DNA of 35,409 nucleotides from an archaeon (GCA_025453475.1 JALOQH010000001.1:1-35409); one strand, 5' to 3'. Counted from the stretch's first letter, positions 22,034 through 30,299 are shown. Numbers and translations are program-made. Notes: generated from the letters alone by a model not told the origin.

Positions 22034-22040
22034 TTTATTA
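22034..22040 (-). promoter_or_regulatory. TATA box, methyltransferase gene
   Basis: On the minus strand TAATAAA is centred about 25 nt upstream of the ATG at 22012. It sits back-to-back with the pilin promoter at 22061. Confidence 0.45.
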
Positions 22041-22060
22041 GGCTATCGCGTAAGGGCAAC

Positions 22061-22069
22061 CTATAAAAA
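22061..22069 (+). promoter_or_regulatory. TATA box, second pilin pair
   Basis: CTATAAAAA centred about 26 nt before the ATG at 22091; no SD. About 20 bp separate it from the opposing methyltransferase TATA, so the two promoters may interfere. Confidence 0.55.
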
Positions 22070-22090
22070 TGACAGAAGATAGGATAGAAT

Positions 22091-22795
22091 ATGAAAAAGA
22101 AGGGGTTGAGCAATATCGAATTTATGCTGGCATTTATTCTTTTTGCAGTGTTTGTAATGGCTGCATTTTACCTGTTTAATCCGATAAAGAGCACAAGGGT
22201 TTTAGAATCGTCCAAGAATTATGTTGTAGGGCAGGTTACTGCAGAGGCAACGGTTCAAATCAGAGCGTATTCCGTAAAACTTGAAACAACCGGTTCGTGC
22301 AGTGGAAGTGTTTTTGAGATAGCTGTCCCTGGAATCGGCAGCGGAGAAAAGGCGAGGGTTGAAGATTATTATGGCAATGCTATGCCTTCGAAGAAATCTG
22401 GCGAGAGAGTCATATTTGACAGGGGGAGCAGCAATTTCGCGGTTTTGAAATTCAGCGAGGATTTTGAGGCAGGCATTCTTGATAAGGCAAGCGATGTAAA
22501 TAAGGAGAGCTGTTACACGATAGCTTCCTCATATACCGATGATTCGCTTTCTGAAAAGAAGATTATGGAGATGAATAAGTCTTATTATGTAAATTACGAG
22601 GGCCTGAAAGATAAGTTAAACATTCCGAACAATATTAATTTTGGATTTATGCTTGAATTTGACAGCGGAAAAGTTATTCTTGCAGACAAGAGCTCTCCAC
22701 TCAGAGTTGAGGTATTTTCGGAAAATAAAAGGAGTTCAGTAATCAGAGAAGACGGAGGCTCTGAGTTCGCGCAGTTTATAATAAGGACATGGTAA
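22091..22795 (+). CDS. Pilin-like/minor pseudopilin protein
   Basis: A 234-residue protein starting MKKKG, then LSNIEFMLAFILFAVFVMAA. This is a class III-type signal with Glu at +5 after the predicted Gly5 cleavage. The extracellular part is mixed alpha/beta with two Cys (TTGSCSGS, NKESCYTI). It overlaps the next pilin-like gene by 7 nt. The pair belongs to the pilus locus but is separated from the TadA/TadC genes by the methyltransferase. Confidence 0.82.
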   Translation: MKKKGLSNIEFMLAFILFAVFVMAAFYLFNPIKSTRVLESSKNYVVGQVTAEATVQIRAYSVKLETTGSCSGSVFEIAVPGIGSGEKARVEDYYGNAMPSKKSGERVIFDRGSSNFAVLKFSEDFEAGILDKASDVNKESCYTIASSYTDDSLSEKKIMEMNKSYYVNYEGLKDKLNIPNNINFGFMLEFDSGKVILADKSSPLRVEVFSENKRSSVIREDGGSEFAQFIIRTW

Positions 22796-23211
22796 ACAAA
22801 AAAGGATGGTTAAGGATAGTTGAAGCTACGGTTGCGATAATGCTGATTCTTACCATTATCCTTATAGTTGCAGAGAGAAAAAAAACAACATCTGAAAATG
22901 ATATTTCCGAGAGTGTAACCCCTCTTCTTGAAGAAATTGCAAGGAATGCAACACTAAGGGACAATATAATGACAAAAGACAGTGCTTCTGTTGAAGCAGA
23001 GATAGCTAAAACTCTGCTAATCAAGATAGACAATCCAGATATAGGCTACGATGTAAGAGTATGCGACTATAAGCAGATATGCGCGCTTGACAGCTACCCT
23101 GAGACTGCAAAGGGAGATATATACTCCGGTGAGAGAATTATAAGTTCTGCGCTAGGTTCAGCAGATATCCAGCCCAAGAAAGTCGTAGTGTTTATCTGGC
23201 TGAAGAAGTAA
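22789..23211 (+). CDS. Small pilin-like protein
   Basis: A 140-residue protein starting MVNKKG, then WLRIVEATVAIMLILTIILIV, a class III-like signal and assembly helix. A short soluble domain with a Cys pair (VRVCDYKQICALD) follows. It overlaps the preceding gene by 7 nt, with AGGA just before the ATG. The Glu at +6 rather than +5 makes exact cleavage uncertain. It is probably a minor pilin of the same system. Confidence 0.78.
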   Translation: MVNKKGWLRIVEATVAIMLILTIILIVAERKKTTSENDISESVTPLLEEIARNATLRDNIMTKDSASVEAEIAKTLLIKIDNPDIGYDVRVCDYKQICALDSYPETAKGDIYSGERIISSALGSADIQPKKVVVFIWLKK

Positions 23212-23231
23212 ACTGCGGAGAACAATAAAGG

Positions 23232-23240
23232 TTTATAAAG
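23232..23240 (+). promoter_or_regulatory. TATA box, NAHxS-repeat protein gene
   Basis: TTTATAAAG centred about 25 nt before the ATG at 23261; no SD. It favours 23261 over the out-of-frame ATG at 23254. Confidence 0.6.
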
Positions 23241-23260
23241 TTCTCTTATCTTTATGGCTT

Positions 23261-24235
23261 ATGAAGAGAGTGATGGTTTGCCTCCTTGCACTAACAGCTA
23301 TACTCTTAACTATGGGTTTTGCTGGTGCAAGCGCAGAGTGCAATAATCCTGAGCAGATAATTTTAAGATTGAGTGCTGAAAGTAACGCGCACGCTTCCCT
23401 TTGGGATAGTGAAGATTATGTGGTGAAAGTATGCTACGACAGGTATTTTGATATTTATGATGACGAAGTAGATGAGGAAGCACATGCGTGCGGTTTCGGC
23501 GGGGGGAACAGATTATTCTATCTTTCAGGCACGAACAATGCGCACGCTTCAATAGATGGAAATGACAATTATCCGATAGAAGTGTGCCATGACGGGGTTT
23601 CTGGATGCGAACTGGTCGATAATACCGGGCAGAACACTTGCCAGAATATTGACAAGAAACCGATAGTGTTTCTTTCTGCAGAGACAAATGCCCATCTTTC
23701 GAGAAGATATGATTCCAATTACCCATTTGTAGTTTGCTGCAAGGGAATAGGCACACCGTCCACGCCAACTGACCCGACTATCTGCGCGCATTATTCTGAC
23801 AGCTTGGTGTATCCTTCTTATTACGGCAGAGAAAACTGCACAGAAGACCCACTAAATCTTTCCGTAGATGATCCTCTGTGCCCTCTCGGAGAGAAAACAT
23901 GCAGATGCATATGGACAAATAACAGATGCTCGCTGATTTATAACAGCACTTCGCCCAGCGGCTGCCAGTATACCTGCTCCAAGAATGTTGCAGATTACGA
24001 TTCTGCAAGCTGTAATGAGGGTTTCAAGAATGTGACTGTAGAAGCAGTAATTAACCCCATTGGATGCTCTATAGGGCCTGATGAACTCATAGAAGGATGC
24101 GAGGGCACGACTACACTTATTCCCTGCAGTTTCGGGCTTGCTGAACTGCCTTTCTTCGGAATCTGGCAGTTCATGGCGGCAATAACTGCAATTGCGTTTG
24201 TTTATGTGATGTTTTACAGGAAAAAGGCGGATTAG
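23261..24235 (+). CDS. Surface protein with three NAHxS repeats
   Basis: A 324-residue protein with a signal peptide (~1-26, FAGASA). Three tandem repeats (~residues 33-165) share the pattern LSxExNAHxS, about ten residues, then Y...VC. Copies are LSAESNAHASLW, LSGTNNAHASID and LSAETNAHLSRR. A Cys-rich region (~170-290) and a C-terminal transmembrane helix (~299-318) ending YRKKAD follow. I recognise no named family. The repeats may be small disulfide-stabilised beta modules. It lies immediately after the pilus genes under its own promoter, so it may be a surface partner of the pilus, but this is only positional. Confidence 0.75.
   Translation: MKRVMVCLLALTAILLTMGFAGASAECNNPEQIILRLSAESNAHASLWDSEDYVVKVCYDRYFDIYDDEVDEEAHACGFGGGNRLFYLSGTNNAHASIDGNDNYPIEVCHDGVSGCELVDNTGQNTCQNIDKKPIVFLSAETNAHLSRRYDSNYPFVVCCKGIGTPSTPTDPTICAHYSDSLVYPSYYGRENCTEDPLNLSVDDPLCPLGEKTCRCIWTNNRCSLIYNSTSPSGCQYTCSKNVADYDSASCNEGFKNVTVEAVINPIGCSIGPDELIEGCEGTTTLIPCSFGLAELPFFGIWQFMAAITAIAFVYVMFYRKKAD
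23366..23745 (+). repeat. Three degenerate coding repeats (NAHxS units)
   Basis: Repeats start near 23366, 23523 and 23674. They keep NAH-x-S and a downstream VC, but nucleotide identity is moderate, indicating old duplications. Confidence 0.7.
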
Positions 24236-24240
24236 GTTAG

Positions 24241-24252
24241 TTTTTTAAATAA
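24241..24252 (+). promoter_or_regulatory. TATA box with T-tract, 909-residue surface protein gene
   Basis: TTTTTTAAATAA lies 5 nt after the previous stop and is centred about 25 nt before the ATG at 24271. It may double as a U-rich terminator. Confidence 0.55.
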
Positions 24253-24270
24253 CTCTTTATTAGTTAATTC

Positions 24271-27000
24271 ATGAGAAAAGAGGGGATTGCAGGAATCATC
24301 TTAATATCTTTGATTTTGTGCAGTTTTGGAGTTTTAGCGGCATTTAGCTACAAATCGGAAAATCTTGTTAGCGTGTACAGCGGCGGAGAGAGTATCGCCG
24401 GAACAATAAACATCAGTTTCTCCAATCAGGAAGCGCATTCCATGGTTACAAGCAATTTTAGAGGCAATATCACTCTCCTCGAGCTTCTTAAAAAGAATAA
24501 TTTCAGCGAGGGAAAAGAGTATAACTGCACCAGATTAAACTGCGAGATTGGCTATCAAAAGATAGAGGAGATCACATCTGAAGGGATTGATTTGGAAGGG
24601 GATCCTGTAGTTATTGGATTTGAAATAAAGACTAACGGTGAACTTCTAGAGGATTTGTCAAGATTAAAGCTGTCAATTACCAGTGATGCTGGAAAATCCT
24701 GCGATAGACAAATATCCGTGGATATTCTTGAAAGAGGCGAGGTGATTATGCAAAACAGCAGAAATTCCGGGGAGCTTTGCGGCAGCGAAGAAACCGGATG
24801 TTTTGATTCTGATGCGTCTAGCGCTTGGGCTGATCTCGGGTCAAACCTTTATTGCGAGAACATGACTCTGCCTGCTGCGCCAGCCTTTAAGATTGGGGCT
24901 AATTTAAAAAATGGCACAGCAAATGCCAATATCAAAATGGGGCTGTACGATTTTGAGGGCAATAGTCTTGGAGAATGCACACTTCCCAAAAACAATGAAA
25001 GCATCCAAAAGATTGGATGCACCATAAACTATTCGTTGAGCGAGGAGAGGAGCTTATTTGTCTGCGCATCCTCTGATAACGAAGATGCAGGGTATGGCGT
25101 AAGAGTAGAGCAGGAAAGCCCGAACTGCGGGACAAGTGTGCAGGGGCCTCCGTTCAACAAGGATTATGACTTTTTTGCACGGCCCCTCAAGTTTGATTCT
25201 GTCGGGGTTATGGATATAAATGAAACAACATTTGGAACAGCATATTACGGCGAGAGTCTTGCAGCTTATGCATTCAACTATATCACTCAGAATTACGAGA
25301 ATAACTGTTCAAAGGGATGCGTTGTGCCATTCAAGATAAGCGGCATTGCACAGCATCTTGATTTTGACAATGCCGAATTAAGATACAGCATCGGCGGGCA
25401 GAAGACAACCATTTCCGGATTGTATAAATTTGAAGAAAGAGATGCCCTTATCACAAGCCCGGTTTTAAGGATTGATATTGGAAAAGCAGAGTTTACAATC
25501 CCCGTAACTTCAAATGAAACTGAGCTGTATCTCTACCTGGACGATGAACCTATACTCGAAAGCCCGATTGATATTGAGATAACGCCGGGTTTTGATTTTG
25601 ATGTATTTCCAAAGACAGTTTTGTACGGGGTTAAAACATCATTCTCCGCCATAACCGGGGCAATAATTAATTCCTCTTCATGGAAATTTGGAGACGGCGA
25701 AGAAGATTTTGCTGAAGGAAAGACCATTTCTCACAGGTACACCACATACAATCCTGAGGGATATGCCATTGAAGTTGAACTCGAGAGAAGTGATGGTGTA
25801 ACTGCAAGACGAACATTCAACCTGGCTGTTGAAGGATTGAATGATTCTCTTAATGCAATTATCAAAGAGGATGAGAAGAAGCTTTCTGATATCAATGCAA
25901 AATTAGGCACATTAACTCCGGCGCTTTCAAAGGCTGTAAAAGATGAGATTGGATTTGACGGGATTAATCTTGCTATTTCATCTGCGAAGAACAGCCAGGG
26001 CAATCTGACAATGGATGAAGATTATCTTGTCCTGATTGAGAATCTCCTGGCTCTTTCTGTCCCAGAATCTGTTTCTGAAACAGAGTCGGGCAGTTCTCTG
26101 CCGTTAGTAATTGGCTTTGAAAGCATTGATGTCAGTCAAATCCTGGAAATCTCAGATGTCCAGATTGAATCCGAAGCAGAGCTTGAGAATCTAAAGAAGG
26201 CAATAGTTGTATGGTTTGAGAATAAATACGGCGCAGCTATAGACTACAAAATTATTTCGAGAACAGACGATTTTGGAAGCGAGCCGATTCTGACTTATAT
26301 TAAGATTAACCTGAATCCTAAGGCTGAGAGCAGCGGCGCATATCTGCTTTTGAATTATCCCAGCGAGAGCATTGGATTCCTTGGCAACTATTCTGAAAAA
26401 ACAACTTCTTCAGGCGTCTATATCCCCCTGGACGGCATAACCGCTGTTGAATTCACGATTATCGGAGAGGTAGACCCGAGCAATCTCGGAGTTTACATCT
26501 CACCTGAAGTAAGCCAGGTATATGAAGAGATTGGTGTTGCAGCTGGACCGGAATTCAGCTGGAAAAGATTCTTCCTTGGAATCTTTCTTCTGCTTATTGT
26601 AGCATTTGCAGTGTACATTGCGCTTCAGGAATGGTATAAGAAAAATTATGAAGCGCACCTCTTCAAGAACCAAAACGACCTTTACAATTCCCTGAATTTC
26701 ATCAGTAATTCGAGAAAGTCCAATGTAAAAGACTCAGAAATTAGGAAAAAACTGGAAAGTGCGGGATGGAGCGGCGAGCAGATAGAATACTCGTTCAAGA
26801 AAATAGACGGGAAGAGAACAGGAATGTATGAAATACCAGTACTCAGATTCTTCGAGAAGAGAAAAATAGAGAAAGAGCTTGCCAAGAGACAGCATCCGCA
26901 GATAGCAACAACCGCCTTATTGAAAAAAGAAGCGGGTTCCAAAGAACCGGCTAAAGAGCCAGAGCGAAAGGGATTCTTTTCAATTTTCAAAAAGAGATAG
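24271..27000 (+). CDS. Large membrane-anchored surface protein with PKD-like domain
   Basis: A 909-residue protein with a signal peptide (~1-23). The extracellular region is long and beta-rich with about a dozen Cys. A PKD-like domain lies around 440-525 (SSWKFGDGEEDF, ISHRYTTYNPEG). A helical stretch (~528-590) and further beta domains follow. One transmembrane helix lies at ~767-789. The cytoplasmic tail (~120 residues) has a helical unit IRKKLESAGWSGEQIEYSF (~822-840) resembling a small three-helix/UBA-like element, and a basic C-terminus. This is a likely S-layer-associated or adhesion protein, with a tail that may contact cytoplasmic partners (inference). Confidence 0.76.
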   Translation: MRKEGIAGIILISLILCSFGVLAAFSYKSENLVSVYSGGESIAGTINISFSNQEAHSMVTSNFRGNITLLELLKKNNFSEGKEYNCTRLNCEIGYQKIEEITSEGIDLEGDPVVIGFEIKTNGELLEDLSRLKLSITSDAGKSCDRQISVDILERGEVIMQNSRNSGELCGSEETGCFDSDASSAWADLGSNLYCENMTLPAAPAFKIGANLKNGTANANIKMGLYDFEGNSLGECTLPKNNESIQKIGCTINYSLSEERSLFVCASSDNEDAGYGVRVEQESPNCGTSVQGPPFNKDYDFFARPLKFDSVGVMDINETTFGTAYYGESLAAYAFNYITQNYENNCSKGCVVPFKISGIAQHLDFDNAELRYSIGGQKTTISGLYKFEERDALITSPVLRIDIGKAEFTIPVTSNETELYLYLDDEPILESPIDIEITPGFDFDVFPKTVLYGVKTSFSAITGAIINSSSWKFGDGEEDFAEGKTISHRYTTYNPEGYAIEVELERSDGVTARRTFNLAVEGLNDSLNAIIKEDEKKLSDINAKLGTLTPALSKAVKDEIGFDGINLAISSAKNSQGNLTMDEDYLVLIENLLALSVPESVSETESGSSLPLVIGFESIDVSQILEISDVQIESEAELENLKKAIVVWFENKYGAAIDYKIISRTDDFGSEPILTYIKINLNPKAESSGAYLLLNYPSESIGFLGNYSEKTTSSGVYIPLDGITAVEFTIIGEVDPSNLGVYISPEVSQVYEEIGVAAGPEFSWKRFFLGIFLLLIVAFAVYIALQEWYKKNYEAHLFKNQNDLYNSLNFISNSRKSNVKDSEIRKKLESAGWSGEQIEYSFKKIDGKRTGMYEIPVLRFFEKRKIEKELAKRQHPQIATTALLKKEAGSKEPAKEPERKGFFSIFKKR

Positions 27001-27005
27001 CAAGG

Positions 27006-27015
27006 TTTATTAAAT
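27006..27015 (+). promoter_or_regulatory. TATA box, GTPase operon
   Basis: TTTATTAAAT centred about 26 nt before the ATG at 27036; no SD. Probably drives three tightly packed genes. Confidence 0.5.
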
Positions 27016-27035
27016 CACCAGGTTTAAAGAAAAAT

Positions 27036-27674
27036 ATGATTAGGATATTAAAAAATTTTGCGAGGAGGATGCTCAACGCAATTTTCAAAAGAAGAGGGCA
27101 TATAAAAATCGGATTTTATGGCCCCCCAAATGCCGGGAAAACAAGCATTGCCAACAAAATATGCAAAGACTGGACCGGCGAGGAAATAGGAGTTGTCAGC
27201 AAGGTTCCGCATGAGACCCGGCATGTGCAATTCAAGGAAAAAGTTGATATTAAATACAAGGGGAAGAGTTTAACATTTAAAATTGTCGATACCCCTGGGA
27301 TTGCCACAAAAATAGATTATGAAGACTTTGTTGAGCTGGGTTTGAAGAAAAAAGATGCGAAGAAAAGGGCGAAAGAAGCGACGCAGGGCGTAATTGAATC
27401 CATACAGTGGCTGGAGGACATGGATGCGGTTGTTGTAGTGCTGGATTCAACAGAGAATCCATATACGCAGGTGAACATAACCATCATTGGAAATCTTGTT
27501 GCGCGGAAAATACCAATATTAATCGTGGCTAATAAAACAGATCTGAAAAAATCAGACATGAAGGCGATTGAAACTGCATTTCCGGAATATGATATTGTCG
27601 GAATTTCAGCAAAGGAGGGGCTGAACTTTGACGAGTTCTACGAAGCAATATTCAAAATAGCAAAGAAGGTTTAA
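27036..27674 (+). CDS. Era-like small GTPase
   Basis: A 212-residue GTPase of the Era/TrmE-like class. G1 is GPPNAGKTS (29-37), G3 DTPG, G4 NKTD and G5 SAKEG, all intact. The N-terminus MIRILKNFARRMLNAIFKRR is a strongly basic amphipathic helix that could bind membrane or rRNA. It has no KH domain, unlike bacterial Era. In archaea such a GTPase is often next to the DUF2073 and Zn-ribbon genes, as here, suggesting a ribosome- or RNA-related role. The upstream surface protein is separately transcribed. Confidence 0.9.
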   Translation: MIRILKNFARRMLNAIFKRRGHIKIGFYGPPNAGKTSIANKICKDWTGEEIGVVSKVPHETRHVQFKEKVDIKYKGKSLTFKIVDTPGIATKIDYEDFVELGLKKKDAKKRAKEATQGVIESIQWLEDMDAVVVVLDSTENPYTQVNITIIGNLVARKIPILIVANKTDLKKSDMKAIETAFPEYDIVGISAKEGLNFDEFYEAIFKIAKKV

Positions 27675-27675
27675 A

Positions 27676-27882
27676 ATGGTCTCAAAATTAACAACAGGCA
27701 AGATACAGGTCTGGGCTGGAGGGATTTTGGCCATATTCTCAATTGCGGGAATAATCGGCTCGTCCTATGCAATAAGTGCAATTGGTTCTCTTAGAATTTT
27801 TGAGAGGTCGACGTGGGCGGTTCTTGCCGTATTGGCCGTGATGTTAATGCTGGAGGGCTTGGCAAATATTTCTGAATTGTAA
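27676..27882 (+). CDS. Small two-TM membrane protein
   Basis: A 68-residue protein with two predicted transmembrane helices (~11-34 and ~45-63) joined by a short loop containing RIFERST. It begins 1 nt after the GTPase stop with an AAGGTT motif upstream, and is followed 1 nt later by DUF2073. I recognise no family. Its place inside the GTPase-DUF2073 operon suggests it may anchor that complex to the membrane (inference). Confidence 0.75.
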   Translation: MVSKLTTGKIQVWAGGILAIFSIAGIIGSSYAISAIGSLRIFERSTWAVLAVLAVMLMLEGLANISEL

Positions 27883-27883
27883 A

Positions 27884-28273
27884 ATGGCGGTGAAAAAAAT
27901 AAGGGGCTTGAGTCTGCAGGTGATTCCGTTTGCTGAATTGAGAGTATTGTCAATATCTGAGAGGGTTAAGAAGATACTGGGGCTTGTCCTTGGGAATAAG
28001 ATAGTGATAATTCATGGAAGACTGAGGGCGGAAGAGGAAGCAAGGCTTATTGAAGATACAATGGCAATGGTAGATCATATCAAGGGATTCAAGGGAATAG
28101 AGCTGGCAGTCATTGAACCAAACATGAAGGACGAGAGCATATTCATCAGGATGAAGCATGGAATAGCAAAATCCCTTGTCGGCGATAGTTCCGCGCTCAC
28201 GGTCATTGGACCAGCATCCATAATAAAGGAGATAAAAAAAGACCCGAAGAAAATAGAGCTTCTCCTGAAGTGA
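27884..28273 (+). CDS. DUF2073 family archaeal protein
   Basis: A 129-residue protein matching the archaeal DUF2073 family (COG3365). It shows LQVIPFAELRVLSISERVKK, KIVIIHGRLRAEEEARLI, FKGIELAVIEP and KSLVGDSSALTVIGPASIIKEI. It is predicted alpha/beta and soluble. The function of the family is unknown. Its repeated neighbourhood with an Era-like GTPase and a Zn-ribbon protein argues for a shared process. It is co-transcribed with the upstream genes at 1-nt spacing. Confidence 0.86.
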   Translation: MAVKKIRGLSLQVIPFAELRVLSISERVKKILGLVLGNKIVIIHGRLRAEEEARLIEDTMAMVDHIKGFKGIELAVIEPNMKDESIFIRMKHGIAKSLVGDSSALTVIGPASIIKEIKKDPKKIELLLK

Positions 28274-28274
28274 C

Positions 28275-28291
28275 TATATAAAAATTTATTA
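28275..28291 (+). promoter_or_regulatory. TATA region, Zn-ribbon gene
   Basis: Overlapping boxes TATATAAAA (28275-28283) and TTTATTA (28285-28291). The second is centred about 26 nt before the ATG at 28314 and fits leaderless initiation there. Confidence 0.5.
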
Positions 28292-28313
28292 AGTGCGTGT
28301 CTTTTACGAAAAT

Positions 28314-28712
28314 ATGGCTTACAAATGCGTTCACTGTTCTGCGGTTTATGGAGATTATTCCTCAGAGGTAATTAACGGATGCTCCAAGGATGGTTGCAAG
28401 AGCAAGTTCTTTTTTTATATAAGGGACGAAAAACTTAGGGAGATAGAGAAGAAAAAGGAAGCTGAACCAAAATTCACCTCCTCTGAAAAGAAACAAATGG
28501 AGAAAGATGTCAGGGATATTGCCGGGATAAGGGATGAAGAGATGCCTGTTTTTCTTGATTTTGAAAGTATAAGAATAATGAAGCCGGGCAAATATCTTCT
28601 TGATTTGCAGAAGCTCTTTGATATAAAGAAGCCGAGAGTTTACCAGCTTGAAGACGGCAAATATGTTGTTGACCTGGCTGCTACAATCGCAGGCGTTAAA
28701 CCAGTTAAGTGA
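28314..28712 (+). CDS. Zn-ribbon-containing archaeal protein (COG3364-like)
   Basis: A 132-residue protein with an N-terminal zinc ribbon (KCVHCSAVYG, then NGCSKDGCKSKFFFY), a charged helical linker, and a C-terminal domain with EEMPVFLDFESIRIMKPGKYLLDL and DGKYVVDLAATI. It fits the archaeal Zn-ribbon family next to DUF2073. The start at ATG 28314 (MAYKCVHC) is chosen over GTG 28293 by TATA spacing and by family-like N-terminus. The function is unknown; nucleic acid binding is plausible. Confidence 0.85.
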   Translation: MAYKCVHCSAVYGDYSSEVINGCSKDGCKSKFFFYIRDEKLREIEKKKEAEPKFTSSEKKQMEKDVRDIAGIRDEEMPVFLDFESIRIMKPGKYLLDLQKLFDIKKPRVYQLEDGKYVVDLAATIAGVKPVK

Positions 28713-28716
28713 AACC

Positions 28717-28724
28717 TTTTAAAT
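28717..28724 (+). promoter_or_regulatory. TATA box, CCA-adding enzyme gene
   Basis: TTTTAAAT centred about 24-25 nt before the ATG at 28745; no SD. Confidence 0.5.
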
Positions 28725-28744
28725 GTGTTTTCATTCCCTAATGC

Positions 28745-30019
28745 ATGACTATAAAGAGTGTTTTGGATAGCCTTGACTTATTTCCTGACAAAAGCAGCAT
28801 CTCTGTTTTGCAGGAAAGGACCAAAGAGCTGTGCTCTCTAATCCGCGATGGAATAAAGGCGGCAGGCATTGACGCAGAGGTGTTTCCCGGCGGAAGTTTT
28901 TCCAAAGCCACCCTCGTAAAAGGAGAATTTTACGATGTTGATATTTTTGTCAGATTTAATTGGAAGCATGAGGGCATCTCAGAACTCCTGAACAGAATTC
29001 TTACTAAAATTGCAAAAAAGAACAAATTGAATCTTGAGAAACTTCATGGCAGCAGGGATTATTTCAGGTTTCTTGAAGGCAAGAATATCATATTTGAAAT
29101 TGTTCCCGTAACAAAGATAAAGAAGCCAAAAGAAGCAAGAAATGTCACGGATTTAAGCTATTTCCATGTCAACTATGCAAAAAGAAAGCTCGGGAAGAAT
29201 CTTGCAAAAGAGGTTATTTTTGCAAAGCAGTTCTGCAAGGCGCAGAAAGTTTACGGAGCTGAAAGTTATGTGCAGGGATTTTCAGGATATTCGCTTGAAT
29301 GCCTGATAATAAATTACAAATCTTTTGAGAAGATGCTGAAAGCGCTGGTAAAAGTCAAGAAAGGCGGGAGATTAATCATTGATCCTGGCAATGCCTTCAA
29401 GAGAAAAGCAGATGTTCTTTTCGAGATGAATGAAAGCAAGCTTAACAGCCCGATTATACTTGTAGACCCGACATGGAAAGAAAGAAATGCGTTGGCGGCA
29501 TTGAGCAGGGCAACATTCGAGAGATTCCAGGAAGCAGCAGCCTCTTTCCTGAAACGCCCAAGCAGGAGCTTTTTTGAGATTGAGAAGTTAGACATAATAA
29601 AAATGAGAAATAGAGTGAAGAAAGGCGAGGAATTCGCCAGCATTGAACTATCAACAGACAAACAGCCAGGAGATATCGCTGGCACAAAGATGAGGAAGTT
29701 CTCAAATTACCTGTCAAAAGAATTATCAAGATATTTTAACATACGGGAGAGTGAATTTGAATATAATGGAGAAACCAGGGCGGTTTTTGCCCTAATTCTG
29801 GAATCAAAGGGCGAGATAATGCGGGCTGGGCCCCCAGTAAAAATGGAGAAAGATGCAAAGGCTTTCAAAAAGCAGAACAAGAATGTTTTTGAAAAACAAG
29901 GACGACTGCATGCAAAGATAAAGGTTAATTTCACGGCAAAGAAGTTTATTCACGAGTTCTCAAAGAAATACAAAAAGACAATTGAAGGAATGGGAATTAA
30001 CGGATTGAAAGTTAATTAG
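28745..30019 (+). CDS. cca: Class I tRNA CCA-adding nucleotidyltransferase
   Basis: A 424-residue archaeal-type CCA-adding enzyme, near the usual ~430-450. The palm motif is GGSFSKATLVKGEFYDVDIF (~49-68) with the metal-binding Asp pair in DVD. It continues with EIVPVTK (third carboxylate Glu) and the GFSGYSLECLIINY segment of the central domain. The C-terminal body and tail domains follow (WKERNALAALS; FTAKKFIHEFSKKYK). It adds or repairs the 3' CCA of tRNAs without a template. It follows the DUF2073/Zn-ribbon genes but has its own promoter. Its stop overlaps the convergent small gene. Confidence 0.9.
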   Translation: MTIKSVLDSLDLFPDKSSISVLQERTKELCSLIRDGIKAAGIDAEVFPGGSFSKATLVKGEFYDVDIFVRFNWKHEGISELLNRILTKIAKKNKLNLEKLHGSRDYFRFLEGKNIIFEIVPVTKIKKPKEARNVTDLSYFHVNYAKRKLGKNLAKEVIFAKQFCKAQKVYGAESYVQGFSGYSLECLIINYKSFEKMLKALVKVKKGGRLIIDPGNAFKRKADVLFEMNESKLNSPIILVDPTWKERNALAALSRATFERFQEAAASFLKRPSRSFFEIEKLDIIKMRNRVKKGEEFASIELSTDKQPGDIAGTKMRKFSNYLSKELSRYFNIRESEFEYNGETRAVFALILESKGEIMRAGPPVKMEKDAKAFKKQNKNVFEKQGRLHAKIKVNFTAKKFIHEFSKKYKKTIEGMGINGLKVN

Positions 30020-30297
30020 GGGTGGTTATTTCCGAGTTCCCTCATGCGTGCTACTAAATTCCGCGTATTCTGATTTGGAGTGTATCCTAAACCAATCATT
30101 GTGTAGGTAACCTCGAGAATCAGAGCAGAGGGTAAAAATCTGGGGGAAATTCTTGGCTCATCTTTTCTGAAACTGGCAGCTTTGTCATGCACAATCTGTC
30201 TCAAAATTAATTTATCTGCCACACCAAACTTTTCATCAAAATAACTTTCACAAATCCATAAAAACTCTCGGTATAGTCCCATATCCTCCTCGGACAT
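30016..30297 (-). CDS. Small protein of unknown function downstream of TrmB regulator
   Basis: A 93-residue acidic-to-neutral soluble protein (MSEEDMGLYREFLWICESYF at the start; RNLVARMRELGNNHP at the end), predicted mostly helical. It begins 2 nt after the TrmB-family gene, so the two are co-transcribed. I recognise no family. The 4-nt convergent overlap with the CCA enzyme gene shows how little space is left. Confidence 0.65.
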   Translation of the reverse strand: MSEEDMGLYREFLWICESYFDEKFGVADKLILRQIVHDKAASFRKDEPRISPRFLPSALILEVTYTMIGLGYTPNQNTRNLVARMRELGNNHP

Positions 30298-30299
30298 AT

